Positions 15,786 to 22,624 are shown, numbered from the stretch's first letter. The stretch: 25,866 bases of DNA from CAUJGQ01 sp042408665 (GCA_042408665.1 JBHOQW010000261.1:1-25866); one strand, 5' to 3'. Notes: generated from the sequence alone by a model not told the origin. Numbers and translations: made by a program.

Positions 15786-16400
15786 ATGCGCTACCCCCGC
15801 TCCTGTCCTGCGTGCGGCGCCGACAACCGGCCGATCGCGAAGGTCTGTGACCAGTGCGGTGCCCCGCTGACGGTCGTGCCGGAGTTGGCCCCGGCCCCCG
15901 CCAACTGGCACGCCGACCTCAACCGGCCGCGCGTGATGGCCGCCCGCCTGCTCAACCATGCCTACAGCGTGAGCTACCGCCTGTCAGAGCACCGCCTGCG
16001 CCCCTACGGCATCAGTCCGGTGCAGTTCCGAGCGTTGACCCTGGTGCGCTTGCTGCCACAGCCGGTCACACCCAGCCTACTGGCCCTGCACTTGGCGCTG
16101 GACTCACGCACCGTGAGCGATCTGGTCTCCCGCCTGGAGCAGAGCGGTTGGGTGCGGCGGATACGGGACCTGCCGGATCGGCGCGCCGTTCGGCTGGAGC
16201 TGACCGAGGAAGGGGGACGGATGTTGGAGAAGGCGTGGGGGCCCGCGATCGCCTCGCTCGAAGACGTCTGGAGCGTGGTGGACCCGGCCGAGCTCAAACC
16301 CGTGCTCAGAGTCCTGCGCCGGGTGCGGGACTCGTGCCTGGAAAAACTGGGCTACCGCCCCGACGAGATCTTCGCCCTGGGGCCACCGGAGTCCGAGTAG
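15786..16400 (+). CDS. MarR-family regulator with N-terminal zinc ribbon
   Basis: A 204-aa protein that fuses a short zinc ribbon (C7-x2-C10 ... C21-x2-C24, in CPACG and CDQCG) to a MarR winged-helix domain (about residues 45-180). The MarR part shows the dimer helix, the recognition-helix region LDSRTVSDLVSRLEQSGWV, and the wing RIRDLPDRRAVRLELTEEG with the DxRxxxLxLT pattern. MarR proteins usually repress a neighbouring gene and release DNA on binding a small molecule or on oxidation. A zinc ribbon on top could sense metal or redox state or add a contact. GGAGG 8 nt before ATG 15786 fixes the start; a GTG 18 nt upstream lies ahead of that site. The divergent NYN gene is the obvious candidate target. 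Confidence 0.85.
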   Translation: MRYPRSCPACGADNRPIAKVCDQCGAPLTVVPELAPAPANWHADLNRPRVMAARLLNHAYSVSYRLSEHRLRPYGISPVQFRALTLVRLLPQPVTPSLLALHLALDSRTVSDLVSRLEQSGWVRRIRDLPDRRAVRLELTEEGGRMLEKAWGPAIASLEDVWSVVDPAELKPVLRVLRRVRDSCLEKLGYRPDEIFALGPPESE

Positions 16401-16426
16401 CGCTCCGGCCGCGCCCTGCCCAAAGA

Positions 16427-16458
16427 CACGGCGCGCGGTGCGAGCGCCGCGCGCCGTG
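16427..16458. terminator. strong bidirectional hairpin terminator
   Basis: A perfect 12-bp stem (CACGGCGCGCGG and its complement) with an 8-nt loop lies between the stop codons of the convergent MarR and SDR genes. There is no U-tract on either side. Confidence 0.6.
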
Positions 16459-16478
16459 CGTGTGCTCTCGTCGCCAGA

Positions 16479-17456
16479 TTAGCCCTGTGCCGGCTGGGCC
16501 GGTACCGGCCGGCCGGGGATGTTGAGGTCGGGTGGCGGTGGCGCCGGGTTGACCACGTCCTGCATGAGCTGCGGCACGAAGATATCCAGCTCATCCAGCG
16601 TCCACATGCCCGGCTTCCAGATCGTGCGATACGGCGTCTCCTCGTAGGCCAGCGAGATCGTGCCGCCGGAGACGTAAAAGATCTTGCCGTTGATGTTCCA
16701 GGCCGCGTCCGTGCACAGGTACACCGTCATCGGCGCCACGTACTCCGGCTCGCGCATAGTGGGCACCGTGGTGGGCGGGGGCGCCGGCGCCGGCGCGCCG
16801 CCGCTGGCCACCCGCGCCCGCAGCTCCGCCGTGCGAGCCGGCACGGTGGCCGTCATGCGCGTGGCCGCGCCCGGCGAGATGGCATTGCAGGTCACGCCGT
16901 AGCGGCCGAGATCGCGCGCCACCACGCGGGTCAGACCGGCGATACCCGCCTTGGCCGCGCCGTAATTGGCCTGACCGGGGTTGCCGCGCAGGCCGGAGAT
17001 GGAGGTGAAGTTGATGATGCGCCCGTAGCGCTGCTGGCGCATCACCACCGAGGCGGGCTTGATCGTGCAGTAATGGCCGCGCAGGTGGACGGCGATGACG
17101 GCGTCCCACTCCTCCTCGGTCATGTTGAAGATCATGCGGTCCCGCAGGATGCCGGCCACGTTGATGAGGATATCCAAGCGCCCGAAGGTGTCGAGCGCCT
17201 GCTTGACCATCGCCTCTCCGTCCTCCACCTTCGACACGTCACCGAAGTTGGGGACGGCCTCACCACCCTTGGCCTTGATCTCGTCCGCCACTTCCTGCGC
17301 CGGACCGCTGCTGGGCTGCGTGCCGTCGACCGCCACCCCGTAGTCGTTGACGACGATCCGGCATCCTTCTTCCGCCAGGAGATGGCAGATCGCGCGGCCG
17401 ATACCGCGCCCGCCGCCGGTGACGATCGCCACCTTCCCTTCCAGCCGGTTACCCAC
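16479..17456 (-). CDS. SDR-family oxidoreductase, (3R)-hydroxyacyl-CoA dehydrogenase-like
   Basis: A 325-aa classical short-chain dehydrogenase. The cofactor loop TGGGRGIG (13-20) and NVAG (99-102), the catalytic Ser (S152 or S154 in FTSISG) and Y165-x3-K169 are intact. VVNDYG after the second strand, with D39 placed to bind the adenosine ribose of NAD, resembles the HSD17B4/multifunctional-enzyme type (3R)-hydroxyacyl-CoA dehydrogenases. It differs from a minimal 250-aa SDR in two ways. One is an Ala/Pro-rich insert (about 217-232). The other is a C-terminal tail of about 60 residues ending in Pro-rich sequence. The GTG at 17456 is chosen because GGGGAGGAG precedes it. With the MaoC-like gene 2.5 kb away, a role in (R)-hydroxyacyl thioester metabolism is possible but unproven. 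Confidence 0.87.
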   Translation of the reverse strand: MGNRLEGKVAIVTGGGRGIGRAICHLLAEEGCRIVVNDYGVAVDGTQPSSGPAQEVADEIKAKGGEAVPNFGDVSKVEDGEAMVKQALDTFGRLDILINVAGILRDRMIFNMTEEEWDAVIAVHLRGHYCTIKPASVVMRQQRYGRIINFTSISGLRGNPGQANYGAAKAGIAGLTRVVARDLGRYGVTCNAISPGAATRMTATVPARTAELRARVASGGAPAPAPPPTTVPTMREPEYVAPMTVYLCTDAAWNINGKIFYVSGGTISLAYEETPYRTIWKPGMWTLDELDIFVPQLMQDVVNPAPPPPDLNIPGRPVPAQPAQG

Positions 17457-17552
17457 GCGACACTCCTCCCCGCCCCACACATCGGGGCACAACGTGATCC
17501 ACCCCGGACCGCGCCGCTCGGCCCACACGGGCCGCGGCCGCCGCGCGATGCG

Positions 17553-17561
17553 ACCGTAGCA
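17553..17561 (-). promoter_or_regulatory. candidate extended -10 of the SDR gene
   Basis: On the minus strand, TGCTACGGT reads as an extended -10 about 90 nt upstream of the SDR start. A TTGACC (17581-17586) lies 22 nt away, too far for it, but at exactly 17 nt from an overlapping CATGCT. The true -10 is therefore ambiguous. Confidence 0.35.
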
Positions 17562-17748
17562 TGCCCAAGCTCCGCCTGAGGGTCAAGTCGCGCCCGCCGG
17601 CCGGGATACCTCGTTTAGGCGGTTTCAGCCTGCGTGTCGCGCGCTAGGGTAACTGGTAGAACCCGGTCCAAACGCGCATCGGCCCCGATGCCGGCGCACG
17701 TGCCACCGGGCCCAACATCACCCACACGTTCACGAAGGGACACCGACG

Positions 17749-18039
17749 ATGACGACGCCAGGCACGCAGCAGTACACCGAGGGCCAGGGCCGCGAGCCCG
17801 AGCACACCCACCCGGCGATCACCCATACCCATGACCACTACCATGTTTCCCATCATCACCGCAGCGGGATGGGCGCGGTAGCCGGTGAGTGGGAGCATCG
17901 CACCTACTGGCACACGCACGAGCACAATCACACCCCGCTCACCCACAGCCACGACTACGACCGGCAAGAGGAAGAGGCGGAGCACGCCAAAGAGGCACAC
18001 ATCCACGACCACCTGGCGCCGGCGTCCTCCCCGGCGTGA
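17749..18039 (+). CDS. histidine-rich small protein, probable metal binder
   Basis: A 96-aa soluble protein with 20 histidines, mostly in HTH, HxH and HHH clusters (ITHTHDHYH, VSHHH, YWHTHEHNH, LTHSHDY, HIHDH). The clusters are spread over the whole length and the C-terminal half is also acidic. No signal peptide, membrane segment or cysteine is present. This composition suggests binding or buffering of Zn, Ni, Co or Cu. The length and spacing of the clusters look like a real conserved protein rather than a simple repeat. I recall similar short His-rich proteins in Actinobacteria, but cannot check. GAAGGGA precedes the ATG. A longer antisense frame over the same region (17644-18096, minus) is most likely a shadow. 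No metal transporter is adjacent. Confidence 0.75.
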   Translation: MTTPGTQQYTEGQGREPEHTHPAITHTHDHYHVSHHHRSGMGAVAGEWEHRTYWHTHEHNHTPLTHSHDYDRQEEEAEHAKEAHIHDHLAPASSPA

Positions 18040-18081
18040 GGGAAGCATGCGAGACCGGCGGGGCCGCTGCCCCCGCGCGCC

Positions 18082-18105
18082 GGGCGGTTGCGGCACCGAC
18101 CGCCC
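18082..18105. terminator. hairpin between convergent genes
   Basis: GGGCGGT (18082-18088) and ACCGCCC (18099-18105) form a 7-bp stem with a 10-nt loop, lying between the stop codons of the His-rich and CoA-binding genes. There is no U-tract. Confidence 0.45.
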
Positions 18106-18109
18106 ACTA

Positions 18110-18517
18110 TCAGGCGATCCGGCCGAGACCGTGCCGGTGGTGCTCCACCATCACGCAGCGGTCCTCGACGTAGAGGAGCCCGGCCGCCTCGGCGATGGCG
18201 CGCGCCTCCGGTGAGACAATCCCCAGTTGCAGCCACAGCGCCCGCGCGCCGACCGCGACCGCCTCCCGCGCCACCTGCGGGCAGAACTCCGCCCGCCGGA
18301 AGACGTTCACGAACTCCACGGGCCCCGGCACCGACGCCAGATCCGGGTAACAGCGCTCGCCGAGCACCTCACGCGCTTCCGGGTTGACGGGGATGATGCG
18401 GTACCCCTGGCACCGCATGTAGGCGCTCACCCGGTAGCTGGGCCGCGTCGGGTCGGCGCTCAGGCCGACCACCACGATGGTGGCGAAGCAGGTCAGGATC
18501 TCCCGTTCGATGCTCAC
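18110..18517 (-). CDS. CoA-binding (YccU-like) Rossmann protein
   Basis: A 135-aa single-domain protein of the CoA-binding family, related to the CoA-binding domain of succinyl-CoA synthetase. Visible features are IVVVGLSADPTRPSYRV (about 14-30), the second strand GYRIIPVNP, LGERCYPDLASVPGPVEFVNVF, and the conserved end YVEDRCVMVEH with C121. Family members bind CoA or acyl-CoA; their cellular role is mostly unknown. The start is a GTG with AGGGGAT upstream. It follows the membrane-protein gene by 30 bp on the same strand, and the two are probably co-transcribed. Confidence 0.9.
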   Translation of the reverse strand: MSIEREILTCFATIVVVGLSADPTRPSYRVSAYMRCQGYRIIPVNPEAREVLGERCYPDLASVPGPVEFVNVFRRAEFCPQVAREAVAVGARALWLQLGIVSPEARAIAEAAGLLYVEDRCVMVEHHRHGLGRIA

Positions 18518-18547
18518 AACGCATCCCCTGCCGGTCGGGGCCGAGGC

Positions 18548-19207
18548 TCAGCGGGCGCGTGCCCGGCGCCGCGAGGCAGGCCGGCGGCCCACCCCGTTGC
18601 TCACCGCCGTACCCGTCGTGGCCTCAGGCAGGCGCAGCGGCGCACCGGTCAGCGCCGCGATCGCCTCGGCCACCTCGCGCACGGCGGCCAACGCCCGCTC
18701 AGCCAGCGGGCGCGGTGCCGTCGCCCCGCCGACCACCAGTCGCCGGCCGTTCGTCTTCTCCAGCACGATCTGCCACTGCGCCAGCTCTTCCACCGGCGCC
18801 CCGCCGCTCTCCGGACTGGCGCCCGCCTCCTCCACCACGATGGCCGCGATCTTCCAGAACGGTACCAGCTCCTGTGTGCCGATGCCGAGGCCGATGAGCC
18901 CCTGCTGCCAGGTCGCGGACTGCTTGCGTCGATCGAACACCACGTGGGAGCCAAACAGCCCGTACACCACGCCGAGGCCAGCCGAGGGGATCGTCACCAC
19001 GGCGATGATCAACAGCGCCACCAGCACGGAGACGGGTAGGCGCTCGAGGCCAAAGGCAATGCCGGCAAACGCGCCGGCGCCGATGAGGAACCACACCAGC
19101 GGCTTCAGCAGCGCCGCCCGCGAGGGGCGCACGTCGATCACGTCCGGGCGGATGATGGCCACCCGACGGTGCAACTCCACCCTGCGCGACGCGGCCGCTT
19201 CTGGCAT
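18548..19207 (-). CDS. two-TM membrane protein with a PH-like domain
   Basis: About 219 residues from the ATG at 19207; I do not recognise a named gene. Two hydrophobic helices (about residues 35-55 and 58-86 of this form) precede a beta-rich region. That region (GSHVVFDRRKQSATWQQG, then PFWKIAAIVVEE and WQIVLEKTNGRRLVVGG) resembles bacterial PH-like domains, and a final helix and an Arg-rich tail follow. The start is uncertain. In-frame ATGs also exist at 19246 and 19240, but a good promoter (19245-19273) overlaps the first and would start transcription near 19238. That favours 19207, though it has no clear ribosome binding site. The CoA-binding gene follows 30 bp downstream. Confidence 0.65.
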   Translation of the reverse strand: MPEAAASRRVELHRRVAIIRPDVIDVRPSRAALLKPLVWFLIGAGAFAGIAFGLERLPVSVLVALLIIAVVTIPSAGLGVVYGLFGSHVVFDRRKQSATWQQGLIGLGIGTQELVPFWKIAAIVVEEAGASPESGGAPVEELAQWQIVLEKTNGRRLVVGGATAPRPLAERALAAVREVAEAIAALTGAPLRLPEATTGTAVSNGVGRRPASRRRARAR

Positions 19208-19244
19208 CCGAGGCGCTCGTACGATCGTGAACGGGTGCATCGGC

Positions 19245-19273
19245 ATTGTACGAACGCCACCGCTGCCGGTCCA
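19245..19273 (-). promoter_or_regulatory. promoter of the membrane protein/CoA-binding pair
   Basis: On the minus strand, TGGACC (19268-19273), an exact 17-nt spacer and TACAAT (19245-19250). It stands back to back with the plus-strand promoter at 19298-19326. Confidence 0.5.
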
Positions 19274-19297
19274 ATGAGCCGTGCCGGGGCACGCGGT

Positions 19298-19326
19298 TTG
19301 ACCGCCGGCAGGTACCTTGCTACGAT
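19298..19326 (+). promoter_or_regulatory. strong consensus promoter of the Trm112-like gene
   Basis: TTGACC (19298-19303), an exact 17-nt spacer and TACGAT (19321-19326), with TGC directly before the -10 making it an extended -10 as well. This is the best sigma-70-type promoter in the window and gives a leader of about 40 nt. Confidence 0.65.
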
Positions 19327-19372
19327 TCTCACCGGCCCGGCTCCGAGAGCGGTACGCGCAAGGTGAGGGAGT

Positions 19373-19570
19373 ATGCGCCGTGAGTTGATGGACATCCTCG
19401 TGTGCCCCGTGTGCAAGGGCGAGCTCCAGCTCACGGTGGAGGAAGAAAACGAGGTCGAGATCGTGCGCGGCTCGCTCTACTGCGCGCGCTGCGATGAACG
19501 CTACCCCATCGAAGATACCATCCCCAATCTGCTGCCCCCGGACCTGCGCCGGCAGATGGAGGCGCGGTAG
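19373..19570 (+). CDS. Trm112-like small zinc protein
   Basis: A 65-aa protein of the Trm112/YcaR family. The pattern MDILVCPVCKGELQL ... LYCARCDERYPIEDTIPNLLP is diagnostic: two C-x2-C pairs (CPVC and CARC) form a zinc site, and the YPIEDTIPNLL end is the family signature. In eukaryotes and archaea Trm112 activates methyltransferases. Bacterial homologues are small stand-alone proteins of less certain role. GGTGAGGGAG precedes the ATG, and a strong promoter lies 47 nt upstream of it. A two-TM mini-protein follows by 55 bp. No methyltransferase is adjacent. Confidence 0.9.
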   Translation: MRRELMDILVCPVCKGELQLTVEEENEVEIVRGSLYCARCDERYPIEDTIPNLLPPDLRRQMEAR

Positions 19571-19625
19571 CGGTCAGTTCTCGCCGCAGTCCAGGGCACG
19601 GGAGATGAGCCGGCGGAGGTGAGGT

Positions 19626-19856
19626 GTGGACCGCTCGCAATCGACGGGAATCCTGATCATGGCCGGTGCGGCGTTGCAGCTCCTGCTGTTCCTGTACGGG
19701 CTCGCCCGCCGCAGCTACACCGCGTTGGCCGTCCCGGTGGCGTTGGCCGTCGCCGGCCTGTCCGCGCTGGCGATCTGGGTCGGCTGGACCATGCTCACGA
19801 CCGAGAGCGACCTGCCCGAACCCGAGCTGGAAAGCCCGCCGGCGTCGAGCGGGTGA
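19626..19856 (+). CDS. small two-TM membrane protein
   Basis: A 76-aa hydrophobic protein with two predicted helices (about residues 8-27 and 32-56) and a short acidic, Pro-rich tail (ESDLPEPELESPP). The start is GTG, backed by a good GGAGGTGAG about 5 nt upstream. It sits between the Trm112-like gene and a terminator-like hairpin, and so probably shares the Trm112 transcript. The function is unknown; no motif is recognisable. Confidence 0.65.
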   Translation: MDRSQSTGILIMAGAALQLLLFLYGLARRSYTALAVPVALAVAGLSALAIWVGWTMLTTESDLPEPELESPPASSG

Positions 19857-19879
19857 GCAGGCGCACCTGAACGGGCGAC

Positions 19880-19907
19880 GGGCGGCGCTGCGGTGGCGCC
19901 GCCCTTT
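19880..19907 (+). terminator. intrinsic terminator after the two-TM gene
   Basis: GGGCGGCGC (19880-19888) pairs perfectly with GCGCCGCCC (19896-19904) across a 7-nt loop, followed by TTT. It lies 24 nt past the stop of the two-TM gene. Confidence 0.55.
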
Positions 19908-19927
19908 CGTATGCAGGGCGCCACCGC
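19880..19927 (+). promoter_or_regulatory. possible attenuator: two mutually exclusive hairpins
   Basis: The terminator stem (19880-19904) shares bases 19896-19900 with a second perfect 11-bp stem. In that second stem GCGGTGGCGCC (19890-19900) pairs with GGCGCCACCGC (19917-19927). Both stems cannot form together, which is the layout of a terminator/anti-terminator switch just before the phosphorylase gene. GC-rich DNA can also give such pairs by chance. Confidence 0.35.
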
Positions 19928-19950
19928 GGTGCGCCGGGAGCGACTGGCAC

Positions 19951-20790
19951 ATGTGGGAACGCAACGACGCCGACCTCGACGCCGAGGAGCACATCACCGC
20001 CCAGGCCGCGCTCACCTACTTCCTCAGCAGCCGCGGCCTGACGCTGGCCGACCTGAGCGTCCGTCCGGTCGTGCTCGCCGCCTTCCAGCCGCGCCTGCAC
20101 CGCCACCTCCTGCGCCTCACCGGCGCTGTCCCTGCACCGGTATGGACGGAGCCCGAGCGGGTGCCCCTCGCCCACGGCGCCATCGCGGGCAGACCGGTCT
20201 CGGTCATCCTTCTGCCCATCGGCGCTCCGTGGACGATCCTCATCTGTGAGCAGTTGATCGCCGCTGGCGCCCGCGCCATCATCGCCGCTGGCGCCGCCGG
20301 CAGCCTGCAACCGTCCGCGCCCATCGGCACCTTCGTGGTGCCGGAGCGCGCTATCCGGGAGGAGGGCACGTCCTATCACTACGTGCCGCCGGAGTTCGCG
20401 GCCGAACCCGCGCCCGAGCTGGCCGATGATCTCGTGACCCGCTGCCGCGAGCACGGTGTGGAGCCGGTGCGCGGCCTCAACTGGACCACCGACGCCCCCT
20501 TCCGCGAGATGCGCCCTAAGGTGGAGCGGTACGCAGCGCGTGGGGTGGTGACGGTGGACATGGAGGCCGCGGCCATGTTCGTCCTGGGCCGGGTGCGCCG
20601 GGTGGCGGTCGCTAGCTTGCTGATCGTGTCCGACGAGCTGTTCCGGCCTTGGCGGCCGGCGTTCTTTGACCGCCACTACCTGGAGCGGGTGGCCCTGGCC
20701 GCCGAGGTGCTGGTGGAGACCGGCGCCGCCTGGGCGACGCGGTTCCCCGAGGCGCAGGCCACGCCGAGCGACGAGGCCCGCCCGGATTAG
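19951..20790 (+). CDS. nucleoside phosphorylase-like enzyme (PNP/UdP family)
   Basis: A 279-aa member of the PNP/UDP phosphorylase superfamily, which splits nucleosides with phosphate to base and ribose-1-phosphate. The phosphate/base loop GAAGSLQPSAPIGTFVVP (about 114-131) and REEGTSYHY follow the family pattern. TVDMEAAAMF (M204, E205, the ribose-binding Glu) and the catalytic acidic residue of IVSDE (D228) are present. The first 60 residues are less typical than in bacterial PNPs. The ATG at 19951 has GGGAG 11 nt upstream; the frame is open further upstream but that part is not family-like. It ends tail to tail with folK, the two stop codons sharing 4 bp. Whether it prefers purine or pyrimidine nucleosides is not clear. 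Confidence 0.85.
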   Translation: MWERNDADLDAEEHITAQAALTYFLSSRGLTLADLSVRPVVLAAFQPRLHRHLLRLTGAVPAPVWTEPERVPLAHGAIAGRPVSVILLPIGAPWTILICEQLIAAGARAIIAAGAAGSLQPSAPIGTFVVPERAIREEGTSYHYVPPEFAAEPAPELADDLVTRCREHGVEPVRGLNWTTDAPFREMRPKVERYAARGVVTVDMEAAAMFVLGRVRRVAVASLLIVSDELFRPWRPAFFDRHYLERVALAAEVLVETGAAWATRFPEAQATPSDEARPD

Positions 20791-21302
20791 GGCCGCGGGC
20801 GCAGCTCGCGGGCCGACAGCCACTCCGGACCGGCCAGACGGCGTACCCCTTCGCCGCTGACCAGGGCGCGTAACTCGCGGACCGTCCGCCCGAGGAGCGG
20901 GTGCACGGCGTCGGGCGCCAGCTCGGCCAGCGGCACGAGCACGAACGGCCGCTCCGCCAGCGCCGGGTGCGGCACCGTGAGATGCGCCGTCTGCACCACG
21001 ACGTCCGCCAGCAAGATGTCAAGGTCAAGCGGTCGCGGGCCCCAGCGCTCGCCTGGCCGGCGGCCCATCTGCCACTCCACGCGCTTGAGCAGGGCCAGCA
21101 GATCAGACGGGTCCAGGGCGGTCTCCACCAGCGCCACCGCGTTCCAGTACGGCGGCTGCCCGGCGGGGCCGACCGGGTCGGTCTCGTACAGGGAGGAGAC
21201 GGCCAGCGTGCGCGCGTCCGGCGCCAGCGCGCGCAGACCGGCCTGGAGGTTCCGCAGCCGATTGCCCAGGTTGGCACCCAGGCCGATAGAGATGACGGTC
21301 AT
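20787..21302 (-). CDS. folK: 2-amino-4-hydroxy-6-hydroxymethyldihydropteridine diphosphokinase
   Basis: A 171-aa HPPK. It transfers pyrophosphate from ATP to 6-hydroxymethyl-7,8-dihydropterin in folate synthesis. Signatures are ISIGLGANLGNR at the N-terminus, SSLYETDPVG, and RWGPRPLDLDILL with the Mg-binding D93 and D95, then the HP block (VPHPALAERPFVL). Length is normal for the family. It lies 24 bp after the M23 peptidase gene on the same strand. No Shine-Dalgarno sequence is visible before the ATG. No other folate gene (folP or folB) is in this window. Confidence 0.95.
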   Translation of the reverse strand: MTVISIGLGANLGNRLRNLQAGLRALAPDARTLAVSSLYETDPVGPAGQPPYWNAVALVETALDPSDLLALLKRVEWQMGRRPGERWGPRPLDLDILLADVVVQTAHLTVPHPALAERPFVLVPLAELAPDAVHPLLGRTVRELRALVSGEGVRRLAGPEWLSARELRPRP

Positions 21303-21326
21303 CGTGCATCGTCGTGCGCGGGGCGT

Positions 21327-22487
21327 TCAGCTCTCGTCGCGCGGTTGCAGGTAGTCTGCGGCGGCCCAGCCGCGCCCGTCCACCTGCCACCAGGTGCGGC
21401 CGTCGGCGGCGCGCGGCCCATCGGTGATCGTGACGCGCGCCCCGCTCGGCAGGCACGCCAGCACCGGCGCCGCCATGCCGGGCGCGGCGCGCAGGTTCAG
21501 GCAGTCGCCCTCCCCGGCGTCGACGATCGCCCGCCCGCCGGGCCGCAATGCGGGGGTAGACGCGCTCACGCCGACCAGGTAGTCCCCGGCCGCCCAGCCC
21601 AACCCCTCCAGCCGCCACCACAGCCGGCCGTCCGCCGCCATCGGCCCCTCCGCCACGGTGACCAAGGCGCCGTCGGGCAGGCAGGTAAGCACGGGCGCCG
21701 TCAGGCCCGGCCCGCCGCGCACGTTCACGCACTCGCCTGGATTGGGCCCGGCCGCCACCCGCGCCGTCACCCCGGCGCGCAGGGCGACGGGCGCCGCCGG
21801 TGACGCAGCCGACGACACCGGCGGGGCGGCCGGTACCGGCGCCACCGCGGCCAGGGCCGGTTGCGAACCGGCGGCATTGGTGGAAGTGAGCACCCCCCGA
21901 CACGTGGGACCAGGGCAGGCGTACTGGTTGGGCGTGCCGTTCGGGGGCAGCGAGATGCCTTCCAGAGGCAGGCCGTCCGGCGGTGCGAACGGTGCCGGGA
22001 TGCGCGTGACGCCGAAATCGGGGGTGCGGTGCAAGGACAGGTGCAGGTGCGCCAGACCGTTGTTGCCCACCGCGCCGTCCGGCCCCACGGTGCCAACCAG
22101 CTGCCCCAGCTCCACGTGCTGGTCGATGCGCAGCGGCCGGGCGATGATGTGGCACATCTCCACGATGAGCCCGTTACCGCCGTCGATCTTGATCAGAAGA
22201 CAGCCGTTGCCCGTGCCGGGCGGGTTCATCCACCACACCGTACCGGACGCCGGGGCCAGCACCTCGGTGCCGGCCGTGGGCCCGCCCTCGCGCACCAGAT
22301 CCAGGGCATATCGCTCCGGGCCCGTGCCGTGGGTGCCGCCTTCGTATCCCTGGATGATGCGCCAGCTCGTGCCGGCAGCAAACGGCAGCTTGAGCACGGC
22401 CGTCTGGGCGTGGACCAGGGGCGCACGCGCCAGCCCGACCAGGGCAAGGGTTAGCGCTGCGCCGAGGGCGAGGATAGCTCGCTGCAC
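21327..22487 (-). CDS. secreted M23-family peptidase-like protein with two SH3b repeats
   Basis: A 386-aa exported protein. The N-terminus is a signal peptide (MQRAILALGAALTLALVG core, cleavage likely after VHA-27). A LytM/M23 zinc peptidase-like domain follows (about 30-165). Candidate metal ligands in it are H53, D63 in YALDLV, H113 in CHI and H147-L-H149. A linker of about 70 residues, Pro/Ala-rich in its second half, then leads to two SH3b-type repeats (about 243-305 and 322-381) with the pattern CxNxRxxPG...GWAAxDYL. Members hydrolyse or bind peptidoglycan. I chose the GTG at 22487 because GGGAG precedes it and it gives a clean signal peptide; an ATG at 22535 would add 16 Arg-rich residues and lacks a ribosome site. 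Confidence 0.83.
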   Translation of the reverse strand: MQRAILALGAALTLALVGLARAPLVHAQTAVLKLPFAAGTSWRIIQGYEGGTHGTGPERYALDLVREGGPTAGTEVLAPASGTVWWMNPPGTGNGCLLIKIDGGNGLIVEMCHIIARPLRIDQHVELGQLVGTVGPDGAVGNNGLAHLHLSLHRTPDFGVTRIPAPFAPPDGLPLEGISLPPNGTPNQYACPGPTCRGVLTSTNAAGSQPALAAVAPVPAAPPVSSAASPAAPVALRAGVTARVAAGPNPGECVNVRGGPGLTAPVLTCLPDGALVTVAEGPMAADGRLWWRLEGLGWAAGDYLVGVSASTPALRPGGRAIVDAGEGDCLNLRAAPGMAAPVLACLPSGARVTITDGPRAADGRTWWQVDGRGWAAADYLQPRDES

Positions 22488-22591
22488 GAGGCCGCTCCCA
22501 GGGCGACCGCGGACTCGTCGCGCGACGTGGGGCATCCGCGGTCACGTGAGCGGTCGAGCCGTTCCGTCGTCGGCCGGCACCGCTTTGGTCA

Positions 22592-22620
22592 TTTAGTCCG
22601 ATGGACGGCCCTTCTGTCAA
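22592..22620 (-). promoter_or_regulatory. candidate promoter of the M23/folK pair
   Basis: A perfect TTGACA on the minus strand (22615-22620) with a 17-nt spacer to a weak ACTAAA (22592-22597). It starts right after the terminator of the upstream M20 gene. The -10 is poor, so confidence rests on the -35 and the position. Confidence 0.4.
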
Positions 22621-22624
22621 CGGG

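Noticed and set aside
17640..17690. tRNA-like look of the stretch around GGTAGAACCCGGTCC
   Set aside because: No acceptor stem, anticodon arm or proper T-loop can be drawn.
17644..18096. A 150-residue frame antisense to the His-rich gene
   Set aside because: It overlaps the whole His-rich gene, has no ribosome site, and its Val/Met/Gly/Arg-rich sequence is the mirror of His codons.
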